This document shows, one piece after another, positions 1-58,970 of a DNA stretch of 64,000 nucleotides. This DNA is from Lucifuga dentata (Eukaryota > Chordata > Actinopteri > Ophidiiformes > Bythitidae). The stretch is taken from contig VXCM01000811.1 in assembly GCA_014773175.1 (NCBI GenBank), forward strand, positions 62,001-126,000, given 5' to 3'. Both the position numbers and the translations under genes were made by a program. Each line of letters opens with the position of its first letter. Positions within the stretch are counted from its first letter, which is position 1. Under the pieces are notes generated by a model, which did not search any database, had not been told where the DNA came from, and saw only the letters and a program-made list of their open reading frames with translations.

Positions 1-478
1 TTTCAGGGTCGGCTTATACACAAGTAATTTAAATCAAATCCCAGAGAACGAAATTTCCAGGGGTTGAAATACTACCCATTACCACTACCCATGGAAAATA
101 GTTTAAATCATACCTTACAATGATGTATTTCCNGAAATACTACCCATTACCACTACCCATGGAAAATAGTTTAAATCATACCTTACAATGATGTATTTCC
201 TGACTAAACATCTTATTTAGCAGATTTTGCAGCAGCCAGTAAGCCGTGATCCGTCAGTTATGGTAATCAGCTGCTGAAATAAATATCATGTTTACTGGTA
301 CGTGGATTATTTTCAGAAAATCAGAGGAATACTATGACAATACCCAGAAAAACAGGTAATTTGCTAAACAAATAAACTGATGGAACAACATCAGGGGGTC
401 GGCTTATATGCAGGTTTCTTTAAAAATCTAAATTTGCAGGTCAAAATTGGGGGGGTCGGCTTATAGTCGAGTATATGG
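1..478 (+). mobile_element. Right-hand part of a TA-flanked inverted-repeat DNA element (window-edge truncated)
   Basis: The right end reads ggcttatagtcgagtatatgg followed by TA at 479-480, the same end as the full copy at 54950-55803. The body also matches that copy (gaacgaaatttccaggggt, the tactacccattac block, the aacaacatcagg block). It contains an exact 67-base duplication either side of N133, which is an assembly artefact rather than biology. The flanking TA suggests a Tc1/mariner-type target site; the superfamily is an inference. Confidence 0.8.
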
Positions 479-1260
479 TAAAAAGCCACTTGCTGAAACT
501 CGAACCTCCTGAAGAGAAAATCCAAGGAAAAAGATGTCACAGTAACTCCCTTTGCTGTTTATTTGACAAGTGAATTTTGGAAAGTGTAAGGAAAAGAGCC
601 AAAATGGAGATGCTTCTTCGAGAGGATAGTTTATGAGATCTACCATGTCTCCCTCTCATTTCCTTATAGAAGCATCTGTCCTGCTAATTTCCATTAAGGA
701 ACACTGTGCTCCTCAACATTCACTCTGCCCTTTCTTGTCTGGTCAGGTCAAGTGTATCTGAGTGTGTGTGTATGTGTGTTTGTGTGTGTATGAGACTCCA
801 GCTTATTTCTTAAGGAGGATGTTGATAGAACATGTGAAAGAATTCCTCTTCCCCCCTTCCTCATCTTCTGTCACTGAAACATAATCAAGCCCAGCATGCT
901 CGATAATCATAAAACATTATCTCATTAAAACAGAAAGAAACATGGTATGCTCCTTTAATTGTTTGTCACAAGGTTAGATTAGAGTACATAAAGGAAATAT
1001 TAGGAGAGCCGAAAAACTTTAAATTATTTTCCGGTCATCTCATTTAGAGATTTAACTTGATATGCAGGATTTATTCTCAAGATTCCATATCAGTCTGCCT
1101 CCTTCTTCAGAGTCCGTAAGATTCAGAAAACCCACTCCAGTTTTTCCCCAAATGGAATTTTCTTTACTCTCTCCACTTTTTGTCCTTCTCTACTTAACAT
1201 TATTGAAATAAATAAGCACAGGAAGAAAATAAATGCTATCTTTTGGTTCTCTGCTTTCAG
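479..1260 (+). other. Intron upstream of the first UCR1 exon
   Basis: Non-coding. I see only a short imperfect (GT)n at about 759-790 and AT-rich unique sequence, ending in the polypyrimidine tract and acceptor ctctgctttcag at 1249-1260. The acceptor is phase 2: the upstream exon must supply two bases, as in mammalian long forms, where this codon is usually the Cys before FDVENG. No long-form N-terminal exon is visible here. Confidence 0.7.
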
Positions 1261-48531
<47,271 letters not shown>

Positions 48532-49988
48532 GGCTTCCATCATCAAGCTCACATGGCAATTTGAAAGGTTTTAGAAAAGAGGGAGATCCTCTTGCAGCTG
48601 CGCTTTTTAATGAGCCCAGAGAAGCAGAAGGCTTAGTTTTGGCCTGCACAGGGCATCTTGCACTTGGGTGTTTGAAGCCTGACATGGACAGACAGTTTCA
48701 GTGAGGTGGCTTCAAAGTTCTCAGGAAATATATACTGCGAACAATTTCATGGACAGAAAACTGAGGGTGGAACTTGAAGGATTTTGGCCAGTTTGGGAAA
48801 TTTACTTTAATTTACTGGACTGGCATTAAATGGATGTTGACACTACTGAGAGAATTTTGTACCTTAAGACTTTTTTACAGATCTAGAAGTAGCATAGAGT
48901 TAAGATCTACTGATGGAGACACGTTTGTATAGCAAGAGAAAGTGTTTACTTTTTCCCGTACCATTTGTCAAAAGACTTTTGTGTGCCTTTTTTACTATTG
49001 TCTTTATAATAGTTTTTTATTTATTGAACACTCTAGTATGTCTGAAATGTTTTTTTTTTTTTTTTNTTTTTTTTTTTTTTTTCTTATTCGAAAGAGCAAA
49101 ATCTTTTTTGTATGTAAAAAGAAGACAGTCTTCCATGTATTGGGCAATAGAGAAATCCAAACTAATGTTGACAAACAACTCTTTGACAAACTCATTTAAA
49201 TAGGGAAACATAAATACACATATTATACGAACATGTCTCACATTTATGTTTCCATCTGAGCACAGTGGAATTCATCCATTCATTCATGTTACATGTTTGC
49301 TTTCTGTATCAATTAATGAATGTCAGTCACTCTGAACTACATCACTTCTGTTATCATCCCTCCTTTTTGTTTCAGTGGTCTGCAGCTGTGGTGCACCTAA
49401 ATTTTCTCTTCTCTGCAAAAGAAATAATAATTCCACATTTGCAATGATATGATTATGTAATCTGCCTAAATTCTCGCAGAAGTGTAAAATGATTGGGGAG
49501 ATTGGGTTGCAAAACATAACCTTTCATTAGCTTTTAGTCTTGTTTAAACCCTCATAACCTACAACATGTCACCAAACAAAATCAGCGTAGTGAGCAGAAA
49601 TAGAAACTGTTCTAAAAATGAACAGCACAACAGCTCATGATAAAAAGCTGTTTGGATCTATAATAAAATCAGAAATGAAGTCAGGACTGAGGCTATTTTT
49701 AGTCCACAGGTATGCTGCGGTCTTAATAATCCTGTTATTTGGAGCAGGTTCTGACCCAGTAGCCATATGATGTAACAGTCTTGCCCCTCTGCAATCAGGC
49801 CCAGACCAGATGATTAAAGGTGCTCTTACAACCGCCTGTCTGAAAAGCGGCTCTCAAACCCTCATCAGTGCCACTATTCACATGGTTTACAAACCCCTCT
49901 GGGCTTCATGGACACGACCCCAAAACAATCAGGCCAGCTAGTTCTTCCGCACAATAAAAAAATCCCTCAAGTGCTGCTTTCTGCTCAT

Positions 49989-49996
49989 TGACGTCA
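49989..49996. promoter_or_regulatory. Perfect palindromic CRE (TGACGTCA)
   Basis: Third perfect CRE in the window, in the predicted 3' untranslated region. May be chance. Confidence 0.25.
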
Positions 49997-50411
49997 ACAG
50001 GATTTTTCCCCTCCCCTCTTCTGTATCAGATTTCCAGGAAAGGCTGGATATTGGGATTTGGTGCAGATGGAACTGCTAGATTCAGCATGCCTGACTGCCC
50101 CTCTTTTTTTAGAAAAAGAGAGGAAAAAAATTAGGTGCCCTTGTTTTAAAGCAAACCAAAAATGCCTCGTTGTTTCTAGTAAAACTTTGGGAAAAAGGTG
50201 AGAAAATGGTTTGCAGACCTCACGTTTTTGACGCTGTTCCCGTGGCTTCCATGATTGTTTTTTTTTTTATTACATCTGTAATCACCTCTCTCCATTTGCA
50301 TTTTGGTTTACTGATACATTCAAAGGTACTTCATCTAATTTTTTTCCCTCACTCCAGCCTGCTTACGTGGCAGTTGTTTGCGCGTGTTAAGTATGAATGG
50401 TTTGTATGTGT

Positions 50412-50443
<32 letters not shown>

Positions 50444-50829
50444 TGTCTTTGTCAGGCCTTACCCCATCACACCATGTTTGTCTCTAATGTTTGTCGCTAC
50501 GAGCTCAAGTTGGTCCTTTTTGCTGTTTATAACAGTGTGTATTTATTCTATACTTTAAGCTTGTAAATAAGAAATACTGGTTCAGTGTAAAATCTATTTT
50601 AATTTATATGCACTTGCATTACCTGGAAGTGGTGGTGTCTAGTAGAAGACTCTGGATTTGAGTCTTTTTATATATGTATTATATATTGTTTTTATAAATA
50701 TATATAAATATATCTAAGTATATATTCGCACAATGTTTTGAATGCCCAGCAGAGCAGCAGCTAAAGAGACATGTTGCTGTCATATGAGAACCTTGTAACT
50801 CTGAAATAGCTTTTTGTCATTAGTAACAC

Positions 50830-50835
50830 AATAAA
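50830..50835 (+). terminator. pde4b: Candidate polyadenylation signal AATAAA
   Basis: The AATAAA lies 2.3 kb after the stop codon, after the AU-rich block, with a modestly T/G-containing downstream region. A second AATAAA at 51654-51659 is an alternative distal site. Neither can be proven without transcripts. Confidence 0.5.
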
Positions 50836-50850
50836 AAACTGTATTGAGCT

Positions 50851-52534
50851 TATTAGATACCAATATTTAAACCAAATTCACTTAAATATTTTGATTTATG
50901 GGATGTTTTTGGTATCGCTGGGAGTTAGTCCCTTTTGGTTAATTTCAGCTGAGTTACATTTTAAATTTAATAATAGTCAAAATGTCCCTATTTAGGTTTT
51001 AGGTGATTTTTCCCATAATTATGATAACTGACCAAGTGATCTTTACAAGGTTTTCATCCGGCAGCAGCACTTAAGTAACCCAGAGGCAACATAGAGGACA
51101 TATTCAACATGGATATAGGATACATTAGCTGATGCTTGGCATCAATGTACACAACAGCTTTACTCTCAGCGGCTCGTCACAACAGAAGCTTCTCCATCCC
51201 ACATTTTGAATGCAGATTGCTGATATACAAGACCAGATACAAGTTAGACTGACGAACACAGGGCGATTGTCTCCTTTTACACTTAATGCACTTCATGTAA
51301 AAGTAGATAACACGGGGACTGTATTGGTAGCATGCTACAATACGCCCCACACTGACGTGAATCGTTCTGAATTAACAACAAAAGTGATCTAATGTAACTG
51401 ATTGTGCTAATGTGTGAACTCTTTCTGACCAAACTTGTTAGCAGTTTTGAAAATCAGATTTGTCAGTATTAACATTGTTTATCTATGTTCAAGCTTTTTT
51501 GGTCCTAGTTGTGTCCAAATGGTTAGCCAGATTTAGCACTATCTGCATGAGAGATGGGTTTTTATGTCAATATGTTCAAGTCCGCCAGTTGTTGCAGGTG
51601 GGTTATTAAATGTTTCACACAATGTAGGTATTATATTGTATATTGTGTTCAAAAATAAATCTGAAATACTTTTTCTATGAAGTGATTAAAAGCAAAGCAT
51701 GAATATATTATTGTGTTTCTGCTGCATTTTTTCCCATTATGGCCCAGTTTTTGACAGAACAAATGAGGTCACAGTCATGCTTCTGGTTAAGGCCAGATGT
51801 TTGTCATGTTTCATTAGAATGGATGTTGATATGAGCACCTGCGGTTGCTTGGTATGTAAAACAGTGTCAAAAGTAATACTACTACATTTACACAACAGGT
51901 ACGATTGACTTGATTATGATGTTTAACTCACATTTGGCTCATATAGAGTAAACACTTAAAAAATGTGTAGAAATACAATGTTAGTCCTTATTGCCTTTAA
52001 TGTCATTGCAGTTGCAGCATCATCAGAGCTTTTGGCTCTAATGTACTGAGACGGGAACACAGTGTGAGAGACTCAGCACCACAGCCTACACACAACATGA
52101 CAGGACTGTCCTTATGTCACATGAGGCTCACGCAGGCACACACACATAAACAAAGACACACAAACACACATACAGTAGAGGCTTTGCAAGGTCTCTCACA
52201 AACATCCACAGGATTATGGCATATCTTGATAGTCACTCCAATTCCAAACAAAATGTAGATATTGGAAAGAAGACCAAGGATCAAGACTGCAGTCTGTGTG
52301 TGGGAGTTTGTATTCAGCCATGGAGGGATGGTAAAAGTAGCTTGATGAAGCACCATTTCCAAGAAAGTTCTGTTAGGTCATTTTCACACCAAACTGGTCT
52401 GGCTGGATAGTTTACAGACCACTGTAATGCAGTTGGAGAGGGAAAGTAATTAACATTGTTGCAAAACTCCATTGAGCACCATAGTGAGGCCGGTCAAAAA
52501 GAAATCACATCTTTCTTTAGTTATTCCAACCTTA

Positions 52535-52568
<34 letters not shown>

Positions 52569-53696
52569 CAAATGCCACATTTTTTAAAAATAATATATAA
52601 GGAAAAATGGAATGATTCTTTATGTTGGGCTGTATCTCCAAAACAATTAAACACAGATTATTACAAAACTCAGTCTGGTCCGGAATCATATAACACCAAA
52701 CTAAGATGTTACATGACATGGATAAGAGGGTTGCATAATTCCCACACTTGACCCTTAATATTTTATTATTGACCAGCCTTGAGAGCTCCAAGGCTGTCTT
52801 TCATCTGTTCTGACCTTCTTTAAAACAGAACCTCGAATGAATTCTGTGTAATCTGTTTCTATTTTTGCTGTCTTATAATTTGTTTTTTTCCCTTCTTTTA
52901 TCTCTCCTCTCCTCTCCTCTCCTCTCCTCTCCTCTCCTCCTTACTGCCCTACTATTCTATTCCCACTGTGGATGCCTCGACTGCTTGCTTCACACAACCC
53001 AATTAAAGTCAGAGATTTGATTTGATGAAACTATTTGTGCACATATGTCGAGAGAAAGATATAACACATGAGGAAAGAAAGTCAGAGAGTGACAGACAAA
53101 AAAGGACAGGATGTCTCCCCTGTTAATTTTTCTCAAAGACAAGGGTGTCCATAGGGATGGCAGAGTTATCCAATAAAGCTAAAAAAGGAGGAAAATATTT
53201 CCCACCAGTCACGGTAAATGACACCAACTTCTCCTGAGTATGGCACAGAGGAAAAGATGAGGAATATTTTGAGCCAAGAAAAGGAAATTAGTTAGCTGCA
53301 AGATAATTTAATTAACTTGAGGCTTGAAAATTCCCCAATGTATCTTCTCTGTCTGAATAAATGAGACACAGAAAGAGAAGAAAAAAGTGCAGTAAATGTG
53401 CATTGTACAGTTTGTCACATTGAGAACTAATAAATACTTTAAAAACTCCCTTTAAAACGCAATTCAAAACAAAAATCACTGATGATTCAGGCATTCAAAC
53501 ATCCACAAAATACATTATTTTGGTTGAGGACTATCATAGAAATGTGTTAAAAATACATCTTCACACTGTTAAAACAGGCATATAATGGAAGCTGCTCCAC
53601 AACTGTTATAATATACGGTAATTGTGGAAGTGTGGTAAAATTCATTGCGGCTGAAGTAATAATCAAGACCCATATATGAAGTTAAAGTTTACTAAA

Positions 53697-53730
<34 letters not shown>

Positions 53731-54947
53731 CTGATGTAACTCAGGCTGAATAGATGAAGGTCTCTTTGAAACGATGGTAATTTAGTGTCAGGTTCTCTAG
53801 CACACGCATTGCATTCTACAAGTGACAGCTGTGAATTTCTTAGAATCTTCGCTCTGTTAACCTAGAACTCTGCCAGGCTTTTTATAGCAGCTTTCAATAC
53901 AACTTTTATTCAACAAAAGCAAAATCTCTCTGTCAGTTGTTTGCTGCTAATTATCAGAATACAGCTTCAGTCCAACTGAAAACACCTGTGTGGGTGTGCA
54001 GGGCTTTTAATTTGGCAGAATGTGTGACATCATAAACAGGTGGGTTTGTCAGATGTTCTGTTTGTATGTTTAGGATCTGGTGTTGTCCTTGTTAGCCTAC
54101 TAGAGCTTATATTTATTACCACAAAAGGTTAAAATCTGCTCTTTTATTGCAAAATATGTGGCTCCTGCTTTTTGCGTCATTGCTGTTTTACAGCTGGATG
54201 TAGGTCCAGCTGGGTTAAATATTGCTGCTCTCAGAGGAACACACTGCTGCCAACTGTTAAGACTTAAAGAGTTATCTGAGTGTAGTGGCAAGTCATTTTG
54301 TTGTAATGATCGTTGTTTTACCTTCTGCAAGTTTACTGGAGAGAAGTAGAAGAAATGACAGTTTGCTGAATAAGATAAAACTGTTTAATGTTTCTGGAAT
54401 TTCCCTCATGATTGTGTCATAAAATAAGCATTTTTGTCATTAACAGGCAAATCATAGTTGTGAAAACAGTTAAATGAAATAAAATAGTTAAAGCTTGAAC
54501 AGGCATTAGCAGAAAAAAGACAATCACAGTAACACTCATTTTTATGCTGTAGGTGGCTTCCTGGGAAAGGGCAAAATGAGGTTCCACTTGGGTCCCCTGA
54601 GGCTGCATTAACCCTGTAAGTGAAGCAAGTAAATCAGTCTTGTGATGGATACATGTGGCTATTTATATCCCCCAGGCCAATTAGAGGAGAGATGATGAAG
54701 TGGCTGAGGGTGCAGAGGAACTCTGCTGACAGCCTGCTTGCAGAACTTCAGCATGTCTCTGCTCTGCACTAAAGTGAGGCAGAGCAGGTAGATGCAGCTG
54801 CCAAAGCCCTGGCAGCATTTTGACATCACTTACGGCTGTCCAAGTCTAATATGTCACAATAGTACTGGAAATGTCTGATGGGCCACTGAGCGCTGTTTTC
54901 ATTTGCAATTTGTGAATTGTTAAAAGTCTGTGAGATTGATTTGCATT
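50851..54947. other. Intergenic sequence downstream of pde4b
   Basis: AT-rich and non-coding as far as I can see. Tracts: poly-T 52540-52566, (CTCCT)n about 52906-52938, (GA)n about 53699-53729. No conserved protein segment is recognised in any frame. Confidence 0.65.
52906..52938. repeat. (CTCCT)n pentanucleotide microsatellite
   Basis: Six to seven copies of ctcct in a pyrimidine-rich context. The same pentamer occurs at about 39796-39840, in the intron upstream of the B5-type exon. Confidence 0.85.
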
Positions 54948-54949
54948 TA

Positions 54950-55803
54950 CAGTATATACTCGAGTGTAAGCCGAGTTTTTTTTGTTTTGTTTTGTTTTAA
55001 AATCAAATTTCACAACGCAAATCGGGGGGTCCACTTATACATGAATAATTCAAATCGGATTCCAGAGAACGAAATTTCCAGGGGTGGAAATACTACCCAT
55101 TACACTACCTATAGAATGATATTTCTTGACTAAACATCTTATCCAGCACATTTTGCATTGGCCAGTAAGCGGTGATCCGTCAGGTATGGTAATCATCTGC
55201 TAAATAAATATGTTTATCAGTTCGTGGATTATTTTCAGAAAATCAGAGGAATACTATGACAATACCCAAAAAACAGGTAATTTGCTAAACAAATGAATTG
55301 ATGGAACAACATCAGGAGATCAGCTGAGGGAATTCCAAAACTCCATATCGAGGAATGTCCAGCACATAGACGGGCCCACATCGACTCAGGTACAGGATAA
55401 TTACTGAAGACACGTAATGGGTGAGATTCTTAACAAACAAACAAACAAACAAAAAAAACCTCACCATAATTACACAACTAAATAAGCTAAATAAGCGCCG
55501 TGATAATTATAGCTCATTTGTAAAGCTTTCCTTACCTTCATCAATGGATTCAGATGAGAAAGAAGAGTCCAGAAAACTTAATGTTAGCTAATGTCACTTA
55601 GGGTAATCAGCTGTTTACTGATACCGGTAGTGCATTTTCGGAAATCACAGGAATACTATGACAATTCTCAGAAAAAAACCAGGTAATTTGCTGCACAAAT
55701 GGAACAACATTAGGGGGTCGGCTTATATGCTGCTTTCTTTAAAAATCTAAATTCGAAGGTCAAAATCAGGGGTCAAGATCGGCTTATAGTCGAGTATATA
55801 TGG
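54950..55803 (+). mobile_element. Complete TA-flanked inverted-repeat DNA element
   Basis: The left tip cagtatatactcgagtgtaa mirrors the right tip cttatagtcgagtatatatgg, with TA on both sides (54948-54949 and 55804-55805). The body matches the copies at 1-478 and, inverted, at 28030-29360. Internal copies of the tip sequence (gggggtcggcttatatgctg near 55714) show that the family is built of repeated ends. No transposase frame is seen. TA duplication points to Tc1/mariner-like mobilisation. Confidence 0.85.
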
Positions 55804-56177
55804 TAGTGGCATTAGCTGCAGAGATGTAGAACTTGGACCAAAGTTACTGGTCAATCCTTCTTCCAGCAGGGTTCTCTGTCATTGCTTTCTCCAATAGCAT
55901 CCTATTCTCTTCTTGCCTCCGCCATAACTGTTTCATTATGCACAGAGAGAGGAGAGGAGAAGAGGAGAGGAGATATTATTATCAAATTCAAGGAAAGTGC
56001 AACACAGTACTGCACAAAAAAAAAAAAAAAAAAAAAAAAAATGCAAATAACATACTGTGGATTCACACTTTGGCTTCACATTAGTCAGAAAAATGACCAA
56101 ATAACTACTGTAGTTTTATTAAAGCCGCACTGCCTGAGAGTCAGTGTGAGATCTTGCAGATTGACTCATGTTTACTC

Positions 56178-56208
56178 CTGTGTGTGTGTGCGCGCGCGCA
56201 CGCGCAGT
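56178..56208. repeat. Alternating purine-pyrimidine tract (GT then GC)
   Basis: gtgtgtgtgtgcgcgcgcgcacgcgc is a strongly Z-DNA-prone stretch. It is surrounded by unique sequence. Confidence 0.8.
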
Positions 56209-57355
56209 TGTGACTGAGTACATGAGCAGAAAGCGAATAAGAGCGACAGACAGCCAGACAGAAGCCAGACAGAGTCAGTGAATTGGGATTTTGACAGGGT
56301 TTTCTCTCACATCGTATCACAGGGACGACCAAGTGTTCTCTGTCGATCAGGTTGCCATAGCAACTGTGCCAGAGTTGAATACAGAGACATGTTCTCTAGA
56401 CATTTCTCTGTGGGATAACATCTGAACAGTCACATGTAGGCAACATCTCTCATAGCAGGCTGACACACACACACACACACACATACAGATTACCACTTCT
56501 AGCATCATAAGAGTTACACTGATTCCGCCTAGTTTCAACACTATGGAAAATACTTGACTATCGGTTCCATGATATCAGCCCAGACCGTAATAACATGTTA
56601 TTTCCTGTCATATGTAATTGCTTCTCTTTTGAGAAACTCTGCAGCCCCATTTGGGGAAATCATTTAAGCCTTGAAAAAGATAACACAGCAAATCTCGTTT
56701 TCAAAAACAGGATATGTACAGTATAGCAAGAAATGTCTTCAGATGATTTTCTGAAAAAATGGTCACAGTCCACACTGTCAGGTTGTGTTATTTTGCACAA
56801 TGTCCTGCCTCTGACTGTGCAGAGAAATAAAGTCAATAAAAGCTGATAGACGATGGTTACTGGGCCTATTTTTACTGGTGGGACTCAGAGACGGTCTGTC
56901 TATACTGTTTGCTTCCTGTTATGAAAAAAAAAAAAGCTGTCCTGTTTTTAAGGCAAAGTTAGAATGTTTAATCTGACACTTTTCATAATATATGTTACCA
57001 TGTATCATAACTTATAAAAACACATCAAATTGTAGCACCACCTAAGAGCCAAGAATACACCAAAAATAGTTCATATTATAAAAAACACAACTTAAAAACC
57101 AGGAATAAATACTTCATACATCACTTATCATGTTACCTATTAAGCATGTTATGTAAGATTAAAATGATGGGATACAATCATATAAAACTGGTGGAATAAT
57201 GGATTTTTTGTTATCCAGTGTCACAGAGAGTATAAGCTATAAATTGTACGTATGTATGTGGGTGTGCGGGCCAGTAATAGCCGTAATATACTATAAATAG
57301 AAATAAAGTTGTGTAACAATGACAGATTTAACTGATCTGCTTATACGTAGTGTCA

Positions 57356-57369
57356 CTCGCCTTCCCACT

Positions 57370-57401
<32 letters not shown>

Positions 57402-57432
57402 CACTACAGTACATAACNCTCGCCTTCCCACT

Positions 57433-57464
<32 letters not shown>

Positions 57465-57480
57465 CACTACAGTACATAAC
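57356..57480. repeat. (CA)n tract in an assembly duplicate
   Basis: A 62-base segment (ctcgccttcccactc + CA tract + tacagtacataac) is present on both sides of N57418, so only one copy is likely real. Confidence 0.88.
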
Positions 57481-57796
57481 AGTTAATAGGGAAGCAAATC
57501 ATCATATCCTGTCACATCACATTAGGATTTGAAGCTAAAGAGGACAGACAAAGTGGAGATTTTACGGTGTGTTTGTGTACGTGATGTCTCGTGAGATATA
57601 ATTTTTGTTTTTAATGGTACTATGAATATTCACAGATTTATTACATTATCGAACAGCTTTAATACTCATCCTGCTTTAAAAAAGCAAGTAAAAAGAGAGA
57701 ACATACATAAAATAGTGCTCAAACTAACAGGCTAAAAGCACAAGATAATGACAGAATAAAGGAAGAATATTAGGTGAGTGACAAATCATCTACAGT

Positions 57797-57900
57797 GTAA
57801 GATAAGATAAGATAAGATAAGATTTATTTTATTGCCTGGACTGTTGCTTCTTAGACAATACAAACATCAACATACAACGCAATGGTAGAATAAACTGGAT
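57797..57900. repeat. (GATAA)n and dispersed repeat tail
   Basis: Four copies of ataag(at) lead into gatttattttattgcctgg, the arrangement of short 5-base tails on fish non-LTR elements. Immediately after it comes a CpG-rich stretch (57930-58060, acgcacgcgcacac, cgtcgcgtgc) without recognisable coding. Confidence 0.55.
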
Positions 57901-58593
57901 TTGCCACTGGCTCAAACAAGTCATCTCTTCAATGCGCGCACACAACATAATAGGCACACGCATGCACGCACGCGCACACCAGACCGCGCACACCTTGGCT
58001 GTCGTGCGTAATCACGCACATCACCTTGCGCTCCAAAGCACGTCGCGTGCAAATCTGAAACACTTTGCACTTTCTGACTGCCGATAAAAGAAGAAGATCG
58101 ACGCTTGTATCAGGTACATTTTGAACGTTTTGGGACACGTGTTGATCTCCTGTGCTGCTACAAACATCAGCAAAATGAAATGCGAGCGAACAGGGAGAAA
58201 CTTCCTTGTTACGCAACAATATTCGGCTGCACGTCAAAATATTATGATTTGTCAGGGGAAATGACTGCAATGGAAGGTTCTGATAAATTATGAATAAAAG
58301 GGACTGGTCATCAAAACACATTTACACGTGGTTCTGCTTTATCAGACACGTTTCCGCAGGATGTCAATAAATGGTTACAAAATATTGCACAGTCTATACA
58401 CAACTGGAGTTTGTTAGTGCTTGGTCTCCTGTATGAAGTACTTGAATGCATCATTGTCTGTAATGGGATTATATAATACCACAAAGTTTTAGTTTATAAA
58501 GGTGTCAAATCTATTGATATCTTTTATTTTGTGGTTTATCAACTGTATTATATCTGAGCTTACAAAACAAAATTGAGATAAAAGCAACTTTAT

Positions 58594-58632
<39 letters not shown>
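58594..58632. repeat. (GATA)n microsatellite
   Basis: About nine gata units in AT-rich sequence. Confidence 0.92.
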
Positions 58633-58920
58633 AGGAGCCAAAAAAATAGAGGCAGAATCTCACCTAAAATAAACTACTACTATCCTCAAATACTTCATAT
58701 ACTGTACACTACTAACAAGTAATGTATATACACATACATAGTAAAAATAATGTAGATGATTGTGCCTAGGCACTATCATATAGTGCATTGGTAAAATTTT
58801 ACAGATGTAATGATATAAACTATGGATGTATATACAAACTTTATGTATGTACAGTCTGAAACATATATACAGATCATTAAGACTGGTTAGAATATAAGGA
58901 TGTAAACTAATGTTAAATGT

Positions 58921-58970
58921 TTAAGGACCATACTGGTGGTTTTGCATGTTTGAGCCCCGTGTCTTAAAAT
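58921..58970. mobile_element. TTAA-target MITE tip fragment
   Basis: TTAA then ggaccatactggtggttttg and catgtttgagccc, the left tip of the same family as at 1683, 10420 and 17389. The rest is missing or too diverged to follow. Confidence 0.65.

Larger units (their letters stand above)
48532..50850 (+). other. pde4b: pde4b 3' untranslated region (extent inferred)
   Basis: No reading frame continues. It contains a poly-T tract around N49066, (GT)n at 50405-50443 and an AU-rich block at 50670-50730 (tatataaatatatctaag). It ends at the likely polyadenylation signal listed separately. The length is inferred; an earlier end is possible. Confidence 0.55.

Noticed and set aside
58105..58293. 62-residue frame MYQVHFERFGTRVDLLCC...
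   Set aside because: Near the CpG-dense stretch, but short, with no recognised domain, splice context or homology I can name.
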